DNA from: Rhodospirillaceae bacterium
Lineage (GTDB): Bacteria > Pseudomonadota > Alphaproteobacteria > MPNO01 > UBA2964
Length of the DNA: 6,664 bases
Reading direction: 5' to 3'
NCBI GenBank assembly: GCA_002712335.1
Contig: PATI01000031.1
Location: forward strand, 1 to 6,664
The stretch's first letter is position 1. Every line of letters starts with the position of its first letter. Under the pieces are notes generated by a model. The model searched no databases and was not told the DNA's origin. It saw nothing but the letters and a program-made list of their open reading frames with translations. The translations under genes and the position numbers were made by a program. Shown here piece after piece: positions 1-5,881 of this stretch.

Positions 1-158
1 CTAATAATCTGATCGGGTGTTAAATTTAATTCTTTTGCTTTTATAGGTGACAGTCTTAATATTCCAAGCGTTGGCTGATCGGGCACAGGAACCCTAAGAT
101 ATTTACTTATGTTCTCCGGGCCGTTCAAAACTTCATAGTCAAATAGAAATTGCTGCAA
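1..158 (-). CDS. Unidentified protein, 5' part only (runs off left edge)
   Basis: An open frame of 52 codons enters from the window's left edge and continues beyond it. An in-frame TAA at 162-164 means it cannot begin further upstream, and the first possible start is TTG at 156-158; there is no ATG in the visible part. No Shine-Dalgarno sequence is visible before the TTG, so translation would have to be coupled to the LysM gene, whose stop lies 7 nt away. The peptide starts LQQFLFDYEVLNGPENISK, continues through YLRVPVPDQP, and ends in a LSPIKAKELNLTPDQII stretch. It has no signal peptide or membrane segment and its composition is protein-like. I do not recognise it. Its position at the end of a flagellar operon suggests a flagellar role, and the last stretch vaguely recalls FliK-like hook-length proteins, but that is only a guess. 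Confidence 0.5.
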   Translation of the reverse strand, partial: MQQFLFDYEVLNGPENISKYLRVPVPDQPTLGILRLSPIKAKELNLTPDQII

Positions 159-165
159 TGTTTAT

Positions 166-603
166 TTAAGGGAAGTGGACCCAGTTATCCCTCGATTGGT
201 TAACACTTCTCATTGTTGGGGAATTCATATCAAAGAGGAGTTCGAGAATATCACCTGCATCGGGCACTCTGAGTCTGACCCCTGCTAACATATAGTTTGG
301 GTTTCTATTCCTAAAACTGTTTGGGTTAGCTTGGACAAATGCGTCGCGTAGTATTCTATTTCTAATTGGAGTCTCGCCAACTAGCTTCATTATTATCTCA
401 TCGAGAGTATCCCCCGTCTGAACGATATAGAATCCACTCTGATTTAGCGAACTCTCATCTATTACTTCCAGATAATCATCAAGGTTATAGTCTCTCAATA
501 AAATATCTAAGGCTCTGTCTATCTCGGCTGAAGCAGCAAAGCTCAGTCCAGGCAAAACAGATATGCTCAAGCAGAGGTAAAAACGCTTAAAAAAACTAAT
601 CAT
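166..603 (-). CDS. Secreted LysM-domain protein of the flagellar ring operon
   Basis: This 145-residue protein is probably exported to the periplasm, where its LysM module would bind peptidoglycan. Residues 1-24 form a Sec signal peptide (MISFFKRF, a hydrophobic core, then LSFA before ASAE). One LysM-like domain spans about residues 57-114: it opens with YIVQTGDTLDEI and closes with YMLAGVRLRVP. The AFVQANPNSF...NPNYMLAG stretch inside it resembles the N-terminal LysM of FimV-type proteins. A tail of about 30 residues follows. The start is well supported: a GGAG (611-614 on the plus strand, read in reverse) lies 7 nt before the ATG. The gene begins 16 nt after the flgT-like stop on the same strand, so it is probably cotranscribed with the FlgP/FlgT genes. 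A role in fixing the basal-body rings to the cell wall is inference; LysM proteins also serve in cell-wall hydrolysis and pilus assembly. Confidence 0.85.
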   Translation of the reverse strand: MISFFKRFYLCLSISVLPGLSFAASAEIDRALDILLRDYNLDDYLEVIDESSLNQSGFYIVQTGDTLDEIIMKLVGETPIRNRILRDAFVQANPNSFRNRNPNYMLAGVRLRVPDAGDILELLFDMNSPTMRSVNQSRDNWVHFP

Positions 604-619
604 ATGATCACTCCATTAA

Positions 620-1897
620 CTAAAAAGGCACTGCGCTCAGAGAATATAAATCCTGACGCGAACCTTCAACTATTCTAAGCACGGAACTGTATTCCGATGT
701 TTGAGTAACTTCGGCTATCGCTAAATTTTCTAGTTGAGTAGAAGAAACTGGATTCATTCCAGTCGTAAAATCAGATTCACTCAGCAGGAATCGATCACCT
801 ACGTTTATGCCGGCAAGTAGCCCCTGATTGAGCCTTATTCCATCGTTCGTTGACGTCGCAGCATCGTAAGTTCTAAGAATTTCAACTTCACAATTAATTT
901 GATTGGCGGCTTGCTCTAAGATTGTTTTGAAAACTTGACTGATAATGGATAGATCCCGAGCATTTGCAGGCGTTTCACTAGAGGAGAGATTTTCTTCACT
1001 AATAGCGGGAATCAAACGCTTGAGTCCATCAAAAAAAGGTTCTCGCAAAACCACAACGTCCGACTCTCTATCATACCTAAGTTTAACTGACTCCTGGGCG
1101 ATAATTTGTTCTGTGGATCTTAAAATGCTGCTTCGGGCAATAGACACAACCAGTTCAAAATCAAACGATGACTCAGGAATTCCTTCAAGCTTCTGATAGG
1201 GCTCCAGTGTGCGTTTGAATCCATTTCTTATGAATCTCTGTATATTTCTGGCGCCATTGATCCCGCTCTCATATAATTTTTCTGGTGAGTACCTGACAGC
1301 ATTTAGATTCAAAATTTCGGCGTGGATCATGAAATTTGTATTCCTAGGGTCAGCAGAATTAGACCTTGGGGACAATGCAGCATAGTATCTTTGATTTTCT
1401 AACTCTTCTTGATTACCCACAGGTAACACGTAGTAATTTGAATTTGCAGCAACCGCCGAAGTTACTGACATTTCAATCTCAGATTTCAATGCGCGGAGTG
1501 TATCGAGAAATTTTAGATCTACTTGATTACCGATCAGAATTCCATTTGTATGTATGCTTATGGCTTTCCGATATTTATGTGGAGCTAAGTCTTGACAACT
1601 TAGATTTACATTCAAAGCTGTATCAGAGAATAAAACTTGAGCGTCATAGGGGTCATCCTCAAAGTATTGAGACATTCTAATCCCACGTAAGGTGGCCCCG
1701 CTTCGGTAAAATGATGACTCGACAAGTTCTCCGTCTTCGTCCAAATAAGCGCTTGAAACTACAGAAACTCCCCTTTCAAGTGCTGCATCTGCTAGTGCTT
1801 GTCTGACGAGAGGCAGCTCGCTAAACGATGTTTCCGCTGAAGACACACATTGCACCAACCCAAACAGACCAGCAATTATGGCTAAACCAAATTTCAT
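620..1897 (-). CDS. flgT: FlgT-like flagellar basal-body ring protein
   Basis: Likely a periplasmic protein of the H ring that surrounds the LP ring in Vibrio-type polar flagella. There FlgT is needed to build the outer ring and to recruit the T-ring proteins MotX/MotY. The protein has 425 residues from the ATG at 1897, somewhat longer than my recollection of Vibrio FlgT (about 380). A signal peptide starts MKFGLAIIAG and ends VSSA before ETSF. An alpha/beta N-terminal region with a helix LVRQALADAALERGV follows, then a long middle region, then a C-terminal beta-rich module with LNQGLLAGINVGDRFLL and LAIAEVTQTSEYSSVLRIVEGS, which is FlgT-like. An in-frame GTG at 1912 would add five residues (MGQIN), but the ATG gives a cleaner signal peptide. 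Two cysteines remain in the mature part (about residues 101 and 336). It lies about 20 nt after flgP and 16 nt before the LysM gene. The assignment rests on the C-terminal motif and on neighbours; overall similarity looks low. Confidence 0.8.
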   Translation of the reverse strand: MKFGLAIIAGLFGLVQCVSSAETSFSELPLVRQALADAALERGVSVVSSAYLDEDGELVESSFYRSGATLRGIRMSQYFEDDPYDAQVLFSDTALNVNLSCQDLAPHKYRKAISIHTNGILIGNQVDLKFLDTLRALKSEIEMSVTSAVAANSNYYVLPVGNQEELENQRYYAALSPRSNSADPRNTNFMIHAEILNLNAVRYSPEKLYESGINGARNIQRFIRNGFKRTLEPYQKLEGIPESSFDFELVVSIARSSILRSTEQIIAQESVKLRYDRESDVVVLREPFFDGLKRLIPAISEENLSSSETPANARDLSIISQVFKTILEQAANQINCEVEILRTYDAATSTNDGIRLNQGLLAGINVGDRFLLSESDFTTGMNPVSSTQLENLAIAEVTQTSEYSSVLRIVEGSRQDLYSLSAVPF

Positions 1898-1917
1898 GTT
1901 AATTTGCCCCACATCTT

Positions 1918-2400
1918 CTAGTTGGTCGAAACTAGTCTCATATATAAGAGTCTCAGGTCATTTACCATCGCCCTCGGTAGCCCCAAGGTCACCGCGTACG
2001 TGTCATTCGATATCGGCTCAATTTTTACCAGCTCAGCACCGTAGATGACACCCTCTACTCGCGCTCTGTATACATCATCTTGTATTGTTAAGTCTGAGAT
2101 AGTCGTATTGGAGTCGATGTAGGTCCCATACACAACCTCTGCTAGCTGGCGAAACGCATCTAGCCTCGCGGCTTTGATCGCCATCAGACGCTGTTGCGGC
2201 TCACTACCAGAGTGGGATTGAATTACGGAATATCCGGTGGCTTCAATTACCCCACCTTGAGCCAGCGCACTTAATCCCTGGTAATCATCTTCATATGGGA
2301 TATACCAATTGCAGCCGGTTAGAGCCAAGAAAAGGGCTGCCAAAAGTGTTAGTTTGCTGACCCCTAAAAATAGTTGTTCCTGATGACTATTGCTTAACAT
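1918..2400 (-). CDS. flgP: FlgP-like outer-membrane lipoprotein (LPP20 family)
   Basis: Probable outer-membrane lipoprotein of the flagellar basal disk or outer H ring, which in Vibrio and Campylobacter surrounds the P/L rings and supports motility. From the ATG at 2400 it has 160 residues. A signal of about 29 residues has the hydrophobic core LTLLAALFLAL and the lipobox LTGC, so Cys30 would be lipidated. The LPP20-type domain covers about residues 50-155: GGVIEATGYSVI, then the helix RLMAIKAARLDAFRQLAEVV, YGTYIDSNTTISD, the pair VEGVIYGAELV, and TYAVTLGLP. These are the conserved blocks of FlgP. The start is uncertain. The open frame also contains ATG at 2445, preceded by GAAAGGTAGG and thus with a better ribosome site, and TTG at 2457. 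Both give an unusually long pre-lipobox segment (44 residues or more), so 2400 is preferred. It is the first gene of the leftward operon and is divergent from flhA. Confidence 0.87.
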   Translation of the reverse strand: MLSNSHQEQLFLGVSKLTLLAALFLALTGCNWYIPYEDDYQGLSALAQGGVIEATGYSVIQSHSGSEPQQRLMAIKAARLDAFRQLAEVVYGTYIDSNTTISDLTIQDDVYRARVEGVIYGAELVKIEPISNDTYAVTLGLPRAMVNDLRLLYMRLVSTN

Positions 2401-2462
2401 AATCTGTTTTCTCTGTATTAACTCGACGTTTTTGTGTCCTAACATCCTACCTTTCAAAGCGC

Positions 2463-2489
2463 CAATCGACAGTTTTAACTCCTTCTTTA
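2463..2489 (-). promoter_or_regulatory. Candidate sigma-28-type promoter for flgP-flgT-LysM
   Basis: On the minus strand TAAA (complement of 2486-2489) is followed after exactly 15 nt by GTCGATTG (complement of 2463-2470). The sigma-28 (FliA) consensus is TAAA-N15-GCCGATAA. The -35 half and the spacer fit; the -10 half matches 5 of 8. Transcription would begin near 2456, leaving room for the ATGs at 2445 and 2400 but not for the TTG at 2457. Weak candidate; an ordinary sigma-70 promoter cannot be excluded. Confidence 0.3.
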
Positions 2490-2518
2490 TTAACTAAATA
2501 CACACACAGTAGTTTTTC

Positions 2519-2534
2519 TGGCACGTAGATTGCT
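2519..2534 (+). promoter_or_regulatory. Sigma-54 (RpoN) promoter of flhA-flhF-flhG
   Basis: The sequence TGGCACGTAGATTGCT matches the sigma-54 consensus TGGCACG-N4-TTGCW at every defined position, preceded by the preferred pyrimidine (C at 2518). The GG of the -24 element (2520-2521) and the GC of the -12 element (2532-2533) are separated by the required 10 nt. Transcription is predicted to start near 2545, giving a leader of about 67 nt before the flhA ATG. Sigma-54 control of flhA by a FleQ/FlrA-type enhancer-binding activator is the known pattern in Pseudomonas and Vibrio. No comparable promoter was found reading left. Confidence 0.92.
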
Positions 2535-2546
2535 TTTATTCCGTAT

Positions 2547-2560
2547 ATCAAAAATTTGAT
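2547..2560. promoter_or_regulatory. Palindrome resembling a FleQ box, just after the flhA start point
   Basis: ATCAAA-AA-TTTGAT is a perfect inverted repeat with 6-bp arms, beginning about 2 nt downstream of the predicted +1. As I recall it, the FleQ-box consensus is GTCAnTAAATTGAC. The site here has the same 14-bp length and places TCA and TGA at the same positions, agreeing at about 10 of 14 bases. Downstream binding of flagellar sigma-54 activators is known for FleQ and FlrC. The region is AT-rich, so a chance palindrome is possible. Confidence 0.4.
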
Positions 2561-2611
2561 TCAAGGTAAATTTTCCTGAATCTTTTAACTATATGATTTT
2601 ATTGGATTAAT

Positions 2612-4723
2612 ATGAACGATACATTAGTGTCAGATTTGCGACAATCGTTAAATTTTACGGATGCGAAGGGAATAGCTATACCCGTAGTTATTTTGGCGAT
2701 CATGGCTATGCTCGTCATTCCTTTACCTTCGATCGCATTAGACGTTCTTTTCACTTTCAATATTATGGCAGGTCTGGTTATTGTCATGATATCAATAAAT
2801 GTTCATAAACCACTTGAATTCTCCTCTTTCCCGTTAGTGTTACTTTTAGCGACAGTCCTCAGATTAAGTTTGAATGTCGCGTCAACTCGCGTAGTTCTCA
2901 TAAGAGGGCATGAGGGACCAGATGCAGCAGGGAATGTAATAGCATCATTTGGAGAATTTGTAATAGCTGGAAATTATGTAGTTGGCTTTATCATTTTCAT
3001 GATCCTAATGATAATTAACTTCATTGTTGTTACCAAAGGCGCCGGAAGGACTTCAGAGGTAATTGCAAGATTTACCCTGGACGCGTTGCCAGGAAAACAA
3101 ATGGCCATTGACGCCGATCTTAACGCCGGAATAATTGACCAAGAAGTCGCATTACGTCGCAGGGAAGAAGTGGCTCAGGAATCAGACTTCTTCGGCTCAA
3201 TGGACGGTGCTTCAAAATTTGTTAGGGGAGATGCTATTGCGGGGCTTTTGATACTGGCCATCAATATAGTAGGAGGATTGATTGTAGGGACGACACAACA
3301 TGAACTTGGTTTTGAAGAAGCTGCGCAAATCTATACCTTGTTAACAATTGGCGATGGCTTAGTTGCCCAGATTCCGTCACTGTTACTCTCTCTATCTACA
3401 GCTATTGTCGTAACTAGAGTTACGACATCTGAGTCGACTACCAATCAAGCTGGCACCCAACTTGCCAACCCAAATGCCTTAAAAATCACCTCTATTATTC
3501 TGCTAATACTTGGCGTAATTCCGGGTATGCCACATTTTATGTTCCTTCTTGCTGGGTTTGGACTCGCTATTTTCGCTTTCTTCACAGACAGAAAGAATGA
3601 GTTCTTATCGAATGTGGACCGAGATCAAGCTGATATAGAATCAAAGAGGGATGACATAGAGCTCGATTGGGAAGACATAGAACACGTCGACCAAATCAGT
3701 TTGGAAATAGGTTACGGTCTGATTCCTCTAGTGAGCGAGCAAGATGGGGGGGTTTTATTATCAAGGGTCAGGGGTATCAGGAAAAAGCTGTCGGCTGAGC
3801 TAGGCTTTTTAATTCAACCCATTCGCATACGGGACAACTTAAATCTTGAGCCAATGAGTTACAATATATTGTTAAAGGGTGCTGTGCGGGGAACCGGTAA
3901 ATTAGAGTTAGGACGAGATTTAGCAATAAATCCCGGGGACATTACATCTGATTTAGAGGGAACACCAACTAAAGAGCCCGCCTTTGGGCTGGATGCCTAC
4001 TGGATAGACCAAAGTCAATCCGATGAAGCTAAAGCTCTGGGATACACAATCGTAGATAATGCTACAGTGGTTGCTACACATCTGAATGCTCTCCTCCGAA
4101 TCAACTCAAGCGATCTATTAGGTGACGATGAAACTAGAGAAATTTTAGATAAGGTCGCTACGCGTTCTCCAAAGTTAGTTGAAGATCTCGTTCCTGAGAA
4201 ACTTTCTGTTTCAACGGTAATGCAAGTGCTCAAGAATATCTTATTCGAATCTATTTCTATTAGAGACATTCATACGATTTTGGGCACACTCCTAATTGAA
4301 AGTAGTAAAACACAAAGTGCAGATGAATTAACCGAATTGGTTCGTCCAAAATTAGGACACCTAATGCTTCAACAAATAGTGGATCTTGGAGACACTCTTA
4401 ACGTGATTACGCTGGATCCTAAATTGGAGCAAATGCTTATCGCAAGCATCACACAAAGCGCTAAAGTTGGTGAAGTTTTGATCGAACCCAACCTTGCGGA
4501 AGGATTGCTTAATTCAGTTAAGAAAGAAAAGGATGAAGCAGAAAACCAAGGTTATCCTGCAGTTATTGTAGTCGCTCCTCCCATAAGGCCTTGGCTCGCT
4601 CGAATCATTAAGCAAAGGTTTAGCGACACCACTATTCTCTCATATACGGAGATACCAGAGGATCAAAAAATTAAGGTATTTGCTCGCATAGGTGTATCTG
4701 ATGAATCACAAGAGGAAAATTAA
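2612..4723 (+). CDS. flhA: Flagellar type III export gate protein FlhA
   Basis: FlhA forms the nonameric inner-membrane gate of the flagellar type III secretion system; its cytoplasmic ring docks chaperone-substrate complexes. The protein is complete at 703 residues, the usual length. The N-terminal half (about 22-325) has some eight membrane segments and carries the family signature LRLSLNVASTRVVLIRG (83-99). It also holds the cytoplasmic FHIPEP loop with GKQMAIDADLNAG (161-173), which contains the Asp needed for proton-driven export in Salmonella, and FFGSMDGASKFVRGDA. An acidic linker with Trp353 leads to the cytoplasmic domain (about 365-695). Chaperone-binding positions are kept: Phe458 and Thr489 match Salmonella F459 and T490, while D456 is replaced by Glu455. 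KLVEDLVPEKLS (521-532) is typical. The ATG at 2612 has a modest GGA five nt upstream. Transcription is predicted from the sigma-54 promoter at 2519-2534. flhB, often the neighbour upstream, is absent; flgP lies there instead, divergent. Confidence 0.99.
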   Translation: MNDTLVSDLRQSLNFTDAKGIAIPVVILAIMAMLVIPLPSIALDVLFTFNIMAGLVIVMISINVHKPLEFSSFPLVLLLATVLRLSLNVASTRVVLIRGHEGPDAAGNVIASFGEFVIAGNYVVGFIIFMILMIINFIVVTKGAGRTSEVIARFTLDALPGKQMAIDADLNAGIIDQEVALRRREEVAQESDFFGSMDGASKFVRGDAIAGLLILAINIVGGLIVGTTQHELGFEEAAQIYTLLTIGDGLVAQIPSLLLSLSTAIVVTRVTTSESTTNQAGTQLANPNALKITSIILLILGVIPGMPHFMFLLAGFGLAIFAFFTDRKNEFLSNVDRDQADIESKRDDIELDWEDIEHVDQISLEIGYGLIPLVSEQDGGVLLSRVRGIRKKLSAELGFLIQPIRIRDNLNLEPMSYNILLKGAVRGTGKLELGRDLAINPGDITSDLEGTPTKEPAFGLDAYWIDQSQSDEAKALGYTIVDNATVVATHLNALLRINSSDLLGDDETREILDKVATRSPKLVEDLVPEKLSVSTVMQVLKNILFESISIRDIHTILGTLLIESSKTQSADELTELVRPKLGHLMLQQIVDLGDTLNVITLDPKLEQMLIASITQSAKVGEVLIEPNLAEGLLNSVKKEKDEAENQGYPAVIVVAPPIRPWLARIIKQRFSDTTILSYTEIPEDQKIKVFARIGVSDESQEEN
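4711..4716 (+). promoter_or_regulatory. Ribosome binding site of flhF inside the end of flhA
   Basis: AGAGGA within the last codons of flhA lies 9 nt before the flhF ATG at 4726. The stop of flhA and this ATG are only 2 nt apart (TAA-TA-ATG), which supports translational coupling and fixes the flhF start. Confidence 0.7.
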
Positions 4724-4725
4724 TA

Positions 4726-5859
4726 ATGAAGATTGAGTTGATCGAATCTAATGGGCTTAGTAACGGCATTAAAGATATTAGCCAGCGTTTTGGACCCTCC
4801 GCATTGATATTAAGAAATGTTAAGTCAAGCGAACAAGAATTCCTTTTTGTGGCTCATGACAACACCGTTACCTCACAGAAAATTAAAAGCTCTGATCTCC
4901 CCAGTCGAGCCCCATCGGACGAAGCTTCAAAAGCAACGAAACAAGATATCGAAATAGTGAAAAGCGCATTAAAAGAACTTCCAAAGGCGATTAATTCCGC
5001 CGGTAGTGATAGGAAGTATAGTAGGAAGGAGATTTCTCAACCAAAGCCTGCCAAAACTAGAAATGTTGTAAAAGAACACTTCAAAAATCTAATGAAAGCT
5101 GCGCCTATCTCCAATCACATCAGAGGACTCTTGTGCCATGTAGTTAATGAACCCAACAATCAGGCTGAATTGCTATCCCAGCTTAAATCGGGAATGATGG
5201 AATATTTGCCTAATCCGACTGACATAACGCTTAATACCAAAATTCATGTTTTGACTGGTGGTCATGGAGTAGGAAAGACTTCGATCGCACTAAAGGTAAC
5301 CTCACAACTCTGTTCGGCGAGTGAGCGTAAAGTTTCAATTGTTTCGCTTGGCGCAGACTGCTCGGCAGATTTAGCGCAATTAAAAGCCTCAGGCAAATCT
5401 TTGGGCATCTCTGTCATCAACGTTAATAATATCAGTGAGCTCTCTAAACTCTTATATTTAAAAAACCCTGAAGACATCTACATCATAGACTTAGATATAG
5501 ATGCGGCAAAAGAAGCTATTCCTCTAATTCGACAAACAGACTCTGATTCACAAATACACTTAGTAGTCCCTAGCGACGCCTCTTTGGAGAGTTTTTGGCG
5601 GATTTGTGAACTTGACAACTGGGAGTCTATAATATTGACTAGATTAGACTTGCCTTTAGTGCCCTGGGCAGCATTAGAGGCTATGTCGAGGTTTAAAATA
5701 CCTCTGTCAATTGGGTCAGCAAATAGAGAATTTAACTCTGGATTAGTAAAGGTAACGAATAGTAACGTCATAAGAAGCCTGGAGGACTACTTAGTTCGGC
5801 ATATGGACACTGATAAAGGTGAGCCAATCAGGGCCTATAACACAAGTGCCTTGCATTAA
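4726..5859 (+). CDS. flhF: FlhF, SRP-type GTPase for flagellar placement, with eroded GTPase motifs
   Basis: FlhF marks the cell pole where the flagellum is built; family members are GTPases related to Ffh and FtsY that dimerise when GTP-bound. This 377-residue protein keeps the overall plan. An N-terminal B domain (1-45) contains FGPSALILRN, the counterpart of the family's LGPDAVILSN. A charged, Lys-rich linker follows (about 46-115), then an N domain (about 116-165) and a G domain (about 172-357). The P-loop GGHGVGKTS (178-186) is intact. The rest of the nucleotide site is unusual. The DTYRIGA-type G2 block is replaced by LGADCSAD (208-215), the G3 DTAG by DLDI (255-258), the G4 TKLD by TRLD (305-308), and the terminal GQ-containing motif by SIGSANRE (328-335). 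The frame is uninterrupted and the conserved scaffold is retained, so this looks like a functional but divergent protein rather than decay. Identity rests on the B domain, P-loop and flhA-flhF-flhG order. Confidence 0.93.
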   Translation: MKIELIESNGLSNGIKDISQRFGPSALILRNVKSSEQEFLFVAHDNTVTSQKIKSSDLPSRAPSDEASKATKQDIEIVKSALKELPKAINSAGSDRKYSRKEISQPKPAKTRNVVKEHFKNLMKAAPISNHIRGLLCHVVNEPNNQAELLSQLKSGMMEYLPNPTDITLNTKIHVLTGGHGVGKTSIALKVTSQLCSASERKVSIVSLGADCSADLAQLKASGKSLGISVINVNNISELSKLLYLKNPEDIYIIDLDIDAAKEAIPLIRQTDSDSQIHLVVPSDASLESFWRICELDNWESIILTRLDLPLVPWAALEAMSRFKIPLSIGSANREFNSGLVKVTNSNVIRSLEDYLVRHMDTDKGEPIRAYNTSALH

Positions 5860-5881
5860 AATCCGGGATTTACTATATAAA

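Noticed and set aside
366..590. Plus-strand open frame of 74 codons opposite the LysM gene
   Set aside because: It lies antisense within a gene with a clear signal peptide, LysM domain and ribosome site, and the translation has no recognisable features.
945..1680. Two plus-strand open frames (945-1196 and 1366-1680) opposite the flgT-like gene
   Set aside because: Antisense shadows of a longer, coherent secreted protein; no ribosome sites or domains were evident.
1819..1897. Lipoprotein signal in the flgT-like protein (cysteine in GLVQC)
   Set aside because: Gln at the -1 position does not fit a lipobox, and a standard SSA cleavage site follows a few residues later.
2551..2574. Inverted repeat AAAATTT-N10-AAATTTT in the flhA leader as a terminator or attenuator
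   Set aside because: The stem would be entirely A-T and too weak; it partly overlaps the stronger FleQ-like palindrome and is expected by chance in AT-rich DNA.
2599..2787. Minus-strand frame of 62 codons across the flhA start
   Set aside because: Antisense to the conserved flhA N-terminus; low-complexity translation.
5262..5771. Minus-strand frames (5262-5477 and 5478-5771) inside flhF
   Set aside because: They overlap flhF in antisense. Because flhF is divergent I considered whether one might be the real gene, but the B domain, P-loop and operon order favour flhF.
5851..5879. Sigma-70-like TTGCAT-N17-TATATA just before flhG
   Set aside because: Only 3 of 6 and 4 of 6 matches, and the implied start point (about 5886) falls after the flhG ATG.
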